Positions 42,332 through 51,925 of a stretch of DNA of 64,000 nucleotides are shown one piece after another. The first letter of the stretch is position 1; each line of letters opens with the position of its first letter. This DNA comes from Aplectana chamaeleonis (lineage: Eukaryota > Nematoda > Chromadorea > Rhabditida > Cosmocercidae), in the NCBI GenBank assembly GCA_029168955.1, contig JAPDOI010001365.1, positions 125,057 to 189,056 of the forward strand, in the 5' to 3' direction. Position numbers and translations under genes: made by a program. The notes beneath the pieces are model-generated. The model was not told where the DNA came from. It saw only the letters and a list, made by a program, of their open reading frames with translations, and searched no databases.

Positions 42332-44424
42332 CAGGGCTGGGCACGCGTCCCGGTTGACCTTAGAGGGGTGCATATTGGACGCTGCGGAGAGGGCAAACGG
42401 GGGTGCCTAAACCGAACACCCAGATAAAAACAAAGTGCCTGTTCTGCCGAATTTCAGGGAAAAATAGTACACGCTTTTCTTTTGATTTGTCAACTCTTCT
42501 TCTCCGCTTTTCGAAGAAAAAACACTCACAGAATTCAAATCATTGATAGATATAAAGGTTGCGTTCGCAAAAATTAATAGTTGCTGTCGAGGTTTCTTTT
42601 TAATAACTCTATGAATTAAGTATTATCTATAATTTGTTTGATTACTTTGATAAAGAAATAAACACTAATCCGTTATCTAGTAGCAAGTAAGGATTGGTGT
42701 GATGTCATGTTTCTCTGGTGCAACGTTAATTTATTACACGGGTGGTAACCGATTCGAGGCAAAGATACAAAGAGAGCGCTCAGAAGCGCTATCGTTCACG
42801 TTCAAAGAATCAGTGAACTGTTGTATTAGTACAGATTGAAATTACAGGTAGCACATTTAGTATCACGACTAGCCAACTAATTTCAGCTCATGAGAATGTG
42901 ACTTATGAAGAGATCCGATTGTGAAAATTGAGGACTTTGCAAGGTCTTGTGAGAGAAGTTAATGATCGTGTCCTCCTCCTTGAGAAGTACCATGTCTCTC
43001 ATCATGGTAAAAAAAAACTGCTATCAGTACCCTGCAGAGCACAAGTGCACTGAATAGTGCTTTGGAACTATAAAAACCCGAGTTGTAGCCACCTGGTGTG
43101 CCGCAAACCCTTGAAATTCGGCTCGCCGTGCGATCTGGTGCTTGTCCGCAGCAACACAGCGCACACTGGAGTGGACGCGCACACAATATTAATTTAAAAA
43201 TGTAATTTATTACAGAACGGGAAGGAGAAAAGGCCTGAAACTGGAGTAAATGGAAGAAGGCAGAGGTACGATACTTTTAATGTAACCATTATAGAAATCT
43301 AATGTAAACAAACTAAGTTGGAGCGGGGTGAGTTTTTTGGATTCGACAAGGTTCATTCAAATGAACCTAGTTGAATGAAAACAGCATTGAACATAAAAAG
43401 TAAGAGCATTGAAAGAAAGAGGAGAATCTGGCAAACACCTTGATTTCAATAAGTTTGATATTTGATGTGATATAAGGACCTTAAACCTCGTCCCGGTTTT
43501 GTCCCGGTTTTCGGGGTAAAACCGGGACGAGATTTAAGGTCCTTAAATCACATTAAAAATCAGTTCTATTGAAACTAAAATGTTGGCCAGATTCCCCTCT
43601 TTCTCAAAATATCCTTTGCTCTTTTCTTTAATTCTATATTTGATCAACAAGGTTCGTTTGAATGAACCTTGTCACTGCTAAATACTTACCCCGCTCTAAC
43701 TTTGCTTATTTACATTAAATTTCTAACATGGGTACATCCAGAATAGACTACCTTTACCATCTTCCATTTCCTTCAGTTTCAATCCTTTTCTCCTCCCCGT
43801 TCTGTAATAAAATACATTTTTTATTAATATTGTGTGCGCGTCCATTCCCGTGTGCGCTGTGTAGCTGCGTACAAACACCGTATCACACGGCAAGCCGATT
43901 TTTAAGGGATTGCGGCATTCTAGGAGGGTAAAACTCGGGTTTTCTACTCCTTACGAATCACATGAATCCTAACATTGTTCCACAACACAAAATAGTTCTG
44001 ATTTCCACATCAAAACAATCAAGAACAGATTAACTAATCCTTTATAGGTTTATGAAAACATTCGACAGGAAGCATTAATTATTGCAATAGTAGTAGTTCT
44101 GTTGTTGGTAATTGTTCAATTGTTTTAAATTGAAAAATGTTTTATCTTTTGTCATAACTTACCGTCTTACTAACAATTTTTCCTCATGGGGTTGTTTTGA
44201 AGTTCAGAAGTTACACTACCTTTTTTGTTGCCATTTTCGGAATATGATCTATCCAGTGCTTTTTTTATATTCTTGTTCATCAAAATCAGGAGGTCAAGAT
44301 CATGGCTGTCCAACTATTCGGAAAACAGCCAATTTCGATTTCCCATAAGGGGGTGCCTAAAAATTACCGAGCTAAGGGGGGTGCTTATTCAGATTCGCCA
44401 AGCCGGGACGTGTGCCCAGCCCTG
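42332..44424. mobile_element. hAT-like DNA transposon (hAT-3), 2.1 kb, perfect 8-bp target duplication
   Basis: The inverted ends begin CAGGGCTGGGCACGCGTCCC at 42332 and CAGGGCTGGGCACACGTCCC in reverse complement from 44424. The duplication GTTTTGAC is perfect (42324-42331 and 44425-44432). No transposase frame is visible. Its middle is occupied by an 870-bp foldback (43073-43945). The terminus resembles those of hAT-1 and hAT-2 (CAGGG-TG-GC). Confidence 0.92.
43073..43945. repeat. Long foldback inside hAT-3, arms about 430 bp
   Basis: The outer ends AAAACCCGAGTT and AACTCGGGTTTT are inverted, and the halves pair through GGACGCGCACACAATATTAA, TTATTACAGAACGGG and GGTTCATTCAAATGAACC down to a centre at about 43508. 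The centre is CTCGTCCCGGTTTT and its complement around a GTCCCGGTTTTCGGGGT loop. Some CCCGG motifs echo the hAT-3 terminus, so the foldback may be part of hAT-3 and not a separate insertion. Confidence 0.82.
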
Positions 44425-44432
44425 GTTTTGAC

Positions 44433-44832
44433 TCCAGTTCAGAACAGCAGCGAAATAGTTTCACATGACTCATTGAAGGAACGCTGCTTTCACAAATTCT
44501 AACGCGCTCCACTAGGCTAATATTCACCGCAAACTCGATAGAGTACTACAAATTTCGAGCATGTGCTTGAACTAACGCCCACAAAAGTTCAGAGATGTCT
44601 TCGAAGTTGAAGACACGCTCAAAAAATACCTTCTTTTCTTGCTCAACGGAATGGGATCCTTCACGCTTCACAAGTAGAACTGCACGCAAATACATGGATC
44701 ACATTCCTTCACTGTTGAAAAGTGGCAAAATAGATGACTAACTACACAACAACTGCGTTTTTCCAATCACTAACTCGTAAGGAAAGGCTTAAAATGAGAA
44801 AGCTTACTTTGGGGGAATGATTTACTTCTTAA
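44433..44832. other. No gene recognised
   Basis: Short frames and no repeat ends between hAT-3 and the following GCGACGCG-rich element. Confidence 0.45.
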
Positions 44833-45588
44833 GGCGGCGTTCAGAGTTTTCGCGGCGCGACGCGATGGCACATGTCAGCGCGACGCGAAAATCGCGTCGC
44901 GCGGACATCAAGGTGTGAACGGCGCGCGAACGCTGGGCGACTACGAGCAATTGCGTACGTCCGCATTTTTCCGTATACAAGCAGAATAAATCAATAAGTG
45001 ATCCTATTCTGTATATTTCAGTGTAATGCATCTTTTTATCTTTTATCTGTATCTTTTACTGCTTCCTTTTGCTTTCTTTACCACAATTTGCTGTATTAAT
45101 GACAAAACTACAAAAAAAAAGAACATCGAGAGCAAATGAAGCTCAGAATTTTTTTTTTCAAAGTCGAATGCACAGAATAGGGTGTTTACAGGCGAAATAA
45201 GAATTATGTCGTTTGAACACCACGAAAAACCGCAACAAAAGGAAAACTTCGAAGCTTCACTAAAATCGATTTCTGCCAGACACAGCCTGAAACAAGAAAA
45301 ACAGACGATGAAAACTTATCGGAGAAAAAGAGTGGAAGACATGAGAGTGAAAAGGCCCTGAGTCCTTGATAAGGCAAGAAAAAATGATGCAATCGCTTCG
45401 CGACCATCGCGATTTGCAATGCAACGCGACGCGATCGACGCGGAGCGATCATAATTTATGCGTCAAATCCAATGTATCGCGCCTCTTCACTGTGAACGCC
45501 TAGCGACGACGCGACGCGACGTCGTTTAATCGATACGTAGGCTAATTATGCCTTCGCGTCGCAACGCGAATGAACTCTAGACGCCGCC
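44833..45588. mobile_element. GCGACGCG-rich element with Harbinger-like ends, 756 bp
   Basis: The left end GGCGGCGTTCAGAGTTTTCG and right end (reverse complement GGCGGCGTCTAGAGTTCATT) are imperfect inverted copies, followed on both sides by GCGACGCGA-type arrays. The flanks are TAA (44830-44832) and TAC (45589-45591), close to the TWA duplication of PIF/Harbinger elements. The AT-rich centre has no coding frame. Confidence 0.68.
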
Positions 45589-45599
45589 TACGCCTCCTA

Positions 45600-45756
45600 A
45601 TTCTCCAGAACTCTCCCGATTTCTCCGCAACTACTCTCCCGATTTTGGCAGGGGGAGGGAAACTCCGGGCAGGTGCTCAAATTCGTTGCGGCATGGTAAA
45701 ATGGGCGCGGTCAAGAGCAATAGTACCCCCCCCCTGCTTATATAGCACCTGTTCCA
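45600..45756. repeat. Partial copy of the GGTGCTATGTGG-ended MITE
   Basis: CTCTCCCGATTTTGGCAGGG, then GGGAAACTCCGGG, GGTGCTCAAATTCGTTGCGG and ATGGGCGCGGTCAAG, ending TATATAGCACC, follow the order of the 36443-36626 element. The left end is lost. Confidence 0.7.
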
Positions 45757-45985
45757 AACATACTGATCAATCTCCACACCCGCAGACACAATCCTGGTGT
45801 CATTTGAATAGCGAACTGTGTACGACGCCAAAGGAAAAACGGTGTGTTTTGCGTGCAATGTGAAGTTTGGTGCAATCATACACAAAACTTTCAGTCTATG
45901 GCTTGGTTGGATTACGGTGCTCAAACGAGTTTGCTCTGTGTTTCGATTATTATGACAAGGTGGGGAAAAATACGTATGGTTAACC

Positions 45986-46882
45986 TGTAAGGTGATGATA
46001 ACAGGGATTATAGAACAGAGAATAAAGGGAAAACAGCTGTCGCAGGCCAAGCAGACAAGGGGGGGGGGGGTTCGATGCGTGCGGCTGCGCTACGGCGCCG
46101 CCCATCGACACCGCCCGAGCCGTGGCGTGTTGGCCGTGGCGTGTTGTGCCAAAGTCAATGAGGCCGCTGATGAGCCGCCAGGAGGTTTACTCCACCCTCG
46201 CCATCGTCTCTGGGAGGTTCTCTCACCCCCTAGAGACTTCCTTTCTGTATAGGGTAGGAGACTCTGCCGCGCTTGATTGCCCGCTTCCTGCCAGCCATCC
46301 ATTCTCTGCGTTGAGCGCCTCGTCTTTGCCCACTGTCTCTAGACAGTCCCCCAGTTGCTGACAGCCGCCGGCATCGCCCTGCTGCCACATCGCCGTAGAC
46401 GTTTCGCTGCCAGCTCGCCCCTGCCTAGTGCTGCCAGCCCGCCTCTGTGCTAGTGCTGCCAGCCGTTGTACTCGCCTGCTCTGTGCAGCCGCTCCCGTCT
46501 AGTGCAAGCGTTGAGAGGGGCCCCGTATAGTGATGCGTGTGACCCAATAACTGTTTCTAGCCGGAATTTCTTAGAGGGTTTCCCGGGAAATTTCGGAAAG
46601 TGGTTAGGGGAGTAGGCTGTGTAGGGACATAGCTGAAACTCATCTTGTGCACACGACCCCTGGAAAATTCAACTTCACTCGTTTCGATTACCAGTGGCTT
46701 CTAATGATCTATTTGTAGGATTCCTTTGTTCTTGTTGTTTGTTATTTTCGCTCCTTTAAAATAAATTATTGTTATTTCTATCGCGTAATCTACTTGGTTC
46801 ACAGGGTTTTTCGAATCCTTAAATTCCTAGTTTTAATCACCTTACTCACATTTTCGGGTAACTACATTTGTCGAAACCTAAC
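45986..46882 (+). repeat. 5' long terminal repeat
   Basis: It runs from TGTAAGGTGATGATAACAG to GTCGAAACCTAAC and is near-identical to 50682-51575. It contains a G run (11 G, against 8 in the 3' LTR) near 46062 and an AATAAA at about 46760 that could serve as poly(A) signal. The ends TGTAAGG and CCTAAC(T) form a short imperfect inverted repeat. Frames inside the LTR are not genes. Confidence 0.92.
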
Positions 46883-46883
46883 T

Positions 46884-46900
46884 TGGGGGCCAAGCAGGTG
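46884..46900 (+). promoter_or_regulatory. Putative primer-binding site
   Basis: TGGGGGCCAAGCAGG starts one base or less after the 5' LTR. A TGG start is expected because tRNA 3' ends are CCA. I cannot say which tRNA would pair. Confidence 0.55.
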
Positions 46901-47129
46901 AGTAGGCTTGAGCTAGGTGAACCACTGTAGATTTTCGTGAGAAAAATAGCATTAGTTTATTTTTCTCAAGTTGCTCTTTTGTTCGTCGATTTTTTTGTGA
47001 CGTTGGGCTACACTAACGGTCTCCGTTGGTGGAACTCGACGGGTAGCGGTACTGAAAGAGTGCAGGCTTCCGGGTCTGGCACTTGGCGAGTATCGTGGTA
47101 GTTTTCGGGCTTGCCTGAAATTAAAATTT

Positions 47130-47805
47130 TTGTTCGGTGGGGGGAAACCTCTGCGCAAATTTTTTTTGGAGACTCACGTCAGGCCTGAAAACTACATAGA
47201 TTTTTGGAAGACGAACAGAATGGCATCTTGCGGATGTGAGCTCGCAGATGGTCGTTCAGTCTTGAGTGGTGGTCATTCGAGTGGCAGTGCTAAGTCGGTT
47301 CTGATTGCAGGACGTGCTCAGGCTACCGCGATGTCCGACCAGCCGAAACGTGTCGACACAAACGATCTGGAAGAGGAATTCCAGCGACTATGTGGCCCGG
47401 AGGAGCGATCGCAGACCATGGAGGTTTGTAATGATCTTTCTCGTTTAATTAAAGAGATTTCCCTGAGAATGAATAGGGAGGTGTGTGCGTGCCTTCGCAT
47501 AGGCGATGGTAGCCGGGATGTCATAGACGCAGTTGGTAGGGAAGCTACTAGCGCTGCGCTGGATCGTCTCGCAAATTTACGGCAGGTGTGCAAAAGAGGG
47601 TGCAGTGTTAAAGCGGTGGACCCGGACAGTGGTAGCAAGTGTGGGTTGTGAGAACCGAGAGGCGTTCGTGGATAAACTTGCGGAGCTGTTGCTAGACAGT
47701 GAGGTGGTGGATAAGGTGGCTCTTGAGGAAGGGTGGACTAGGGGTGAAGCCCAAAAGAAGCTAATTAGTAAACTCAGTCTATTGCCAGCTATGCAAAGAC
47801 ATTGA
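47130..47805 (+). pseudogene. N-terminal Gag region, in two frames
   Basis: One frame opens at 47130, with a likelier internal start at 47220, and runs to 47651 with EEEFQRLCGPEERS and a helical region. A second frame (from about 47590) continues AFVDKLAELLLDSEVVDKVALEEGW and ends at 47805, two bases before the main Gag frame. The composition is continuous across the switch, so I read this as one coding region broken by frameshifts. No known domain is recognisable beyond its position in gag. Confidence 0.6.
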
Positions 47806-47806
47806 C

Positions 47807-49129
47807 ATGTTTCAGGAGCAGCTGAGTGCCCAGGCTGCCGAACTGCAACAACTGCGGGCCCTGAAGGCGCAATGGGCGCACAACGAGGTTGAACTCGAGC
47901 GACTCCGCGAGAACGAGCGGAAGATGGCCGAAGCGCAACCCGAAGGAATGGAAGTGGACCACGTGCAGGACAATATTCCCGGTGAGTCCAGAATGGGCAG
48001 ATCAATAAATGTGAATTTATTGAATCAATTGCGTCGTCATCCTAATGCGGTGATTGAAATTGAAACATTTCAGCCTGGTGGAGGAAGAGCTGCGAGAGGG
48101 CCGGCGTCGACGCTGCACAGGCCGCCAACTCCTACTTCACGACATGGCTCCCGGATCAGAGGGACAGGTACGGTTTTCTGCTCTGAAAATGGGGACGCAG
48201 GTGGACCTCGGGGAAGTGTCATTGGCCCGGTAGGACCGGGTTGTGATGGTTCTCAGATGGCCAGCTATATGAAGTATGCAGCGTTGCCAGAGGTTAAGCA
48301 GTACCGGGGTGACGATAAGCAGTATACCTCCCGGGATTTCCTTGAGGCGTTCGAGCTTAAGTATTCCAGGGATAATTGGTCGGATGCTGAGCGGGTGGTT
48401 CTGTTCCGCGCTAAGTTGGCTGGTAAGGCAAAGAACCAATACGAGGCGTTGCCCAGGCGTGAGCGGGAGCAAGGCTATGATGTATTGGTAGGTGCTATGA
48501 AGCGCGAAAGCAAGACCGAGCAAAGAACGAGGAAAATAGTAGCGATGGGTGAGCTGAAGCGGTTACGCAAGATCGAGAAGCAGTCTGTTTCTGATTTTTG
48601 CGTTGAGCTGGAGCGGCTGACGCGGCATGCATACCCAGAGCTGCGAGAGGAAGCGTTAGGTACTGAAAGGGCGCATATTCTCTATGAGCAACTGGCCCAC
48701 TGGCAAGACTCTTACTACCTCTTCGAGGCACTAGAGAGTGAGACAGATGCTTACGAGAAGCTAAAGGAGACTGCAAAACGTATCGAGCGTAGGAATATCA
48801 CGCTCAAAAATGTGAGAGGTGGCCCAGAGGAGAAACCTAAGGCAATTAGTCAGAGGAGAAGTAGTGAACTGACCAAGGAAAAGGTGGGAAGTTCGAAGAC
48901 TACGGACACTCGTAAAGGAAAGCCTAAGTGTTTCAATTGTCAGATGGAGGGTCACATTGCCAAAGACTGCAAGAAGCCTAAACCGTCTACGAGTAAGACA
49001 ACTACGTCACTGTCCGCTAGGCTCGGTAAGGTGGTCTGCTCTGCAGTGAAGCTTCAGGAATCCAAAAAGACTCGTAAAGATGTAACGAGGTGTCCCATTT
49101 TCGGAAAGAAGACGATTGCTGCAGTGTAA
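47807..49129 (+). CDS. gag: Gag polyprotein with CCHC zinc knuckle
   Basis: A 440-residue frame. Residues 1-45 are predicted helical and Glu/Gln/Arg-rich (QAAELQQLRALKAQW, VELERLRENERKM), fitting a coiled coil. The middle (about 155-330) contains YRGDDKQYTSRDFLEAFELK and AKLAGKAKNQYEALPR, matching capsid regions of retrotransposon Gag. CFNCQMEGHIAKDC at residues 375-388 is a C-x2-C-x4-H-x4-C nucleic-acid-binding knuckle. It packages element RNA. The frame ends in TAA at 49127-49129, and the protease follows in the same frame. Confidence 0.88.
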   Translation: MFQEQLSAQAAELQQLRALKAQWAHNEVELERLRENERKMAEAQPEGMEVDHVQDNIPGESRMGRSINVNLLNQLRRHPNAVIEIETFQPGGGRAARGPASTLHRPPTPTSRHGSRIRGTGTVFCSENGDAGGPRGSVIGPVGPGCDGSQMASYMKYAALPEVKQYRGDDKQYTSRDFLEAFELKYSRDNWSDAERVVLFRAKLAGKAKNQYEALPRREREQGYDVLVGAMKRESKTEQRTRKIVAMGELKRLRKIEKQSVSDFCVELERLTRHAYPELREEALGTERAHILYEQLAHWQDSYYLFEALESETDAYEKLKETAKRIERRNITLKNVRGGPEEKPKAISQRRSSELTKEKVGSSKTTDTRKGKPKCFNCQMEGHIAKDCKKPKPSTSKTTTSLSARLGKVVCSAVKLQESKKTRKDVTRCPIFGKKTIAAV

Positions 49130-49939
49130 CTGCTGGGAAGAGAGTGCGCGGGACTTCTAGATACAGGGTCCGAGGTGTCAATTCTTCCAGCAGGAGTGCT
49201 TTTGCGGGCAAAGGCGCATGGTTTTGATATTGATGGGGCCTTGAAGGAATATCCTATCGATAAAGCCAAGGTGATGTATGATGCTTCGGGATCGCCGATG
49301 GCGTTTTTCACCATCGTGGAGGTGATACTGAAACTGAAAGGTGAAGGTAGAGAAGTCCGGTGTAAGATGTTTGTCACCAAGGATGATGACGACGTAGTAA
49401 TACTAGGGACTAACGTTCTGCCACACCTAGGATATAGGTTAGTAAAGGATGATGCGACTCAGACTACAACGGCGAGCAGCGGCTACCCGGTAGAGAGGGT
49501 GTGCCCGGAGGTTGAGGTCATCGGCAACCCGGTTGAGAGGGTAGGCCATGATGATGACAAACCTAGATATGCTCAGGTGGCGAAGCAGACCAATGTGGCC
49601 CTGCGGGCTACTGAGGGGGTCTCTTTTCCAGATGGCGCAGAAACGTCCGGGTTACTTAGGTGCACAGAGGACGTTACACCTATGGGTACTCATCCTGCGA
49701 GAGACTACGGAACGCAAGGAGCGTCTGTGGTCGGTAGAACTGAATCCTGTGTGTTGCGCGTTGGAGCGGTTAAGGTGAAAAGTGTGGTAACGAAGAATCG
49801 CACGGATCAGCAAAAGAACCTTGTTAAGATGAGAGACGTGAAGGGGAAAGCGAGTGTCGGTACAAGTGCTTTGTCCTCTGGAGTGGGCTCATCGAAGGTG
49901 GGTGCAGTTCCAGTGCGTAGCCAACAAAACGAGTGGTAG
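49130..49939 (+). CDS. Retropepsin-like aspartic protease with variable tail
   Basis: Right after the gag TAA, in the same frame, the sequence reads LLGRECAGLLDTGSEVSILP. DTG at 49160-49168 is the catalytic triad, and VILGTNVLPHLGY about 90 residues later is the second conserved hairpin. There is no methionine at the boundary, so expression would need readthrough of the TAA or the stop is a mutation. After residue 110 the sequence becomes repetitive (GYPVERVCPEV, GNPVERVG) and hydrophilic with no reverse transcriptase motif, ending at 49939. Confidence 0.85.
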   Translation: MLGRECAGLLDTGSEVSILPAGVLLRAKAHGFDIDGALKEYPIDKAKVMYDASGSPMAFFTIVEVILKLKGEGREVRCKMFVTKDDDDVVILGTNVLPHLGYRLVKDDATQTTTASSGYPVERVCPEVEVIGNPVERVGHDDDKPRYAQVAKQTNVALRATEGVSFPDGAETSGLLRCTEDVTPMGTHPARDYGTQGASVVGRTESCVLRVGAVKVKSVVTKNRTDQQKNLVKMRDVKGKASVGTSALSSGVGSSKVGAVPVRSQQNEW

Positions 49940-50565
49940 GCATAATACAGAGCGTAGCTGATCGTGAATGGCTCAGGGAGTTGAGGAGTGACCCCGACTA
50001 CCAGGAGATCATTCGCTTAGTGGAGGCGAAATGTGTAAAGCACAAAGTCAAGCTACCGCGTATGAAGAAACGATTGAAAGCAAACGATTTCGTGGTGGAA
50101 AACGGCGATTTGAGGCTGGTCCAGAAGGATGGTACTCGAGTGCGAGTAGTGTCCAAATCGCAGAGAAGAAAGGTGTTTGAGGAAGCTCACCGTGAAGGTT
50201 TGGCAGGGGAATTCGCAGCCCCGCAAATTCTGCGTGTCTTACGGTCGAGATTCTTTTGGGAAGGCATGGTAGAGGACGTTCAGAAATGGACGAAGGAAGG
50301 TCAGGTTTCGCTGCGTGGTTGTCGTGAAGAACAGGTAAAGGCCCTTAAGAAGGCAAAGAGAACTGATAGAAAGCGGAGAAGAGCGGAGGTCAGGTGTACT
50401 AGAAGTGAGAGTGTAGCTTCAGGTACTGACTCCAATGAATCTGCTGTATTCAGGTCGGACATCGTATCGGAACTACCAGACACCGATGTGACTGATGGCA
50501 GACTTCGCTCGGGGGTGCTGGATCGACACATTCCAGAGGAGCTGTGGATGGTCAACTGTGCTTGA
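49933..50565 (+). pseudogene. Integrase zinc-binding domain remnant
   Basis: In a different frame, overlapping the protease frame by seven bases, residues 60-130 read RRKVFEEAHREGLAGEFAAP, ILRVLRSRFFWEGM and VQKWTKEGQ. This is the H2C2 domain that precedes the integrase core in Ty3/gypsy elements, but the second His (usually GHF, here GEF) and the first Cys of the C-x2-C pair are lost. The catalytic DDE core is absent; instead a Lys/Arg-rich and Ser/Asp-rich tail runs to the stop. Confidence 0.75.
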
Positions 50566-50664
50566 GGCGTGCACCGTGCCAGCGTCAGTGTGAGGCCGTG
50601 CGGTCGTTCCTGGTTTTATTCCGTTTAAACTAGCCACCGTAGTCAGACCGAGTGAAAACGGTCT

Positions 50665-50681
50665 TTCCGAGAGGGCGGGCG
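50665..50681 (+). promoter_or_regulatory. Putative polypurine tract
   Basis: CCGAGAGGGCGGGCG lies directly before the 3' LTR start at 50682. It is purine-rich with interruptions, in the place where plus-strand synthesis is primed. Confidence 0.5.
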
Positions 50682-51575
50682 TGTAAGGTGATGATAACAG
50701 GGAATATAGAACAGAGAATAAAGGGAAAACAGCTGTCGCAGGCCAAGCAGACAAGGGGGGGGGTTCGATGCGTGCGGCTGCGCTACGGCGCCGCCCATCG
50801 ACACCACCCGAGCCGTGGCGTGTTGGCCGTGGCGTGTTGTGCCAAAGTCAATGAGGCCGCTGATGAGCGACCAGGAGGTTTATTCGACGCTCGCCAGTCT
50901 CTCTGGGAGGTTCTCTCACCTCCTAGAGAATTCCTTTCTGTATAGGGTAGGAGACTCTGCCGCGATTGATTGCCCGCTTCCTGCCAGCCATCCATTCTCT
51001 GCGTTGAGCGCCTCGTCTTTGCCCACTGTCTCTAGACAGTCCCCCAGTTGCTGACAGCCGCCGGCATCGCCCTGCTGCCACATCGCCGTAGACCTTTCGC
51101 TGCCAGCTCGCCCCTGCCTAGTGCTGCCAGCCCGCCTCTGTGCTAGTGCTGCCAGCCGTTGTATTCGCCTGCTCTGTGCAGCCGCTCCCGTCTAGTGCAA
51201 GCGTTGAGAGGGGCCCCGTATAGTGGTGCGGGTGACCCGTTAACTGTTTCTAGCCGGAATTTCTTAGAGGGTTTCCCGGGAAATTTCGGAAAGTGGTTAG
51301 GGGAGTGGGCTGTGTAGGGACATAGCTGAAACTCATCTTGTGCACACGACCCCTGGAAAATTCAACTTCACTCGTTTCGATTACCAGTGGCTTCTAGTGA
51401 TCTATTTGTAGGATTCCTTTGTTCTTGTTGTTTGTTATTTTTGCTCCTTTAAAATAAATTATTGTTATTTCTATCGCGTAATCTACTTGGTTCACAGGGT
51501 TTTTCGAATCCTTAAATTCCTAGTTTTAATCACCTTACTCACATTTTCGGGTAACTACATTTGTCGAAACCTAAC
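50682..51575 (+). repeat. 3' long terminal repeat
   Basis: Direct copy of 45986-46882. Differences cluster around 50869-50930 (for example GAGCGACCAGG against GAGCCGCCAGG) and 51225-51245. The AATAAA is at 51453-51458. It is followed by TAACC. Confidence 0.92.
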
Positions 51576-51925
51576 TAACCAACCTTCTAAAATGCAGTTG
51601 AGCCAGGGCGATTTTGGCAGTGGCTGGTCGGATGATGCCAGCAGCCGCGACTGGTTGTCCACCTAAGCTCTCGCTGCACCGCGTGTTATAGCATGAGCCA
51701 CCCTGGAAAGCGGGAATAAAGAAATTTGGACAGGAAACCATTGGATAAAGTATTTTCGGGGTCAGAAGACTGCGCAAAATCCAGGCACAGGAAAACAACC
51801 CTTCTCAATAGAAAACGAGAATGCTCAAGAAATCTATTAAAAAACGCATTTTAGGTTTCTGGGTGATCATGCGATATCAACAACGTGTGCGAATTGGAGG
51901 AGATGTAATAAACTCCATGGAAAAT
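51576..51925. other. No gene recognised
   Basis: Flank of the LTR element with only short frames. Confidence 0.45.

Larger units (their letters stand above)
45986..51575 (+). mobile_element. LTR retrotransposon (Ty3/gypsy-like), 5.6 kb, lacking reverse transcriptase and RNase H
   Basis: Two direct LTRs of about 895 bp flank 3.8 kb that encodes Gag with a CCHC knuckle, an aspartic protease and a degenerate integrase zinc-binding domain. The flanks show TAACC at 45981-45985 and 51576-51580, a 5-bp target duplication (4 bp if the LTR is taken to end in T). The order gag-protease-integrase fits Ty3/gypsy or a related Metaviridae-like group. The reverse transcriptase and RNase H are absent, so the copy would need proteins from another element. 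About 22 differences between the LTRs (roughly 2.5 percent by eye) suggest a moderately young insertion. Confidence 0.9.

Noticed and set aside
42332..44424. Helitron as the source of the motif-rich elements
   Set aside because: Helitrons make no target duplication and lack inverted ends; here perfect 8-bp duplications and inverted CAGGG termini point to hAT.
45992..46361. Frames inside the LTRs, nearly identical at 50652-51054
   Set aside because: They are duplicated because the LTRs are; no conserved retroviral or host domain is present.
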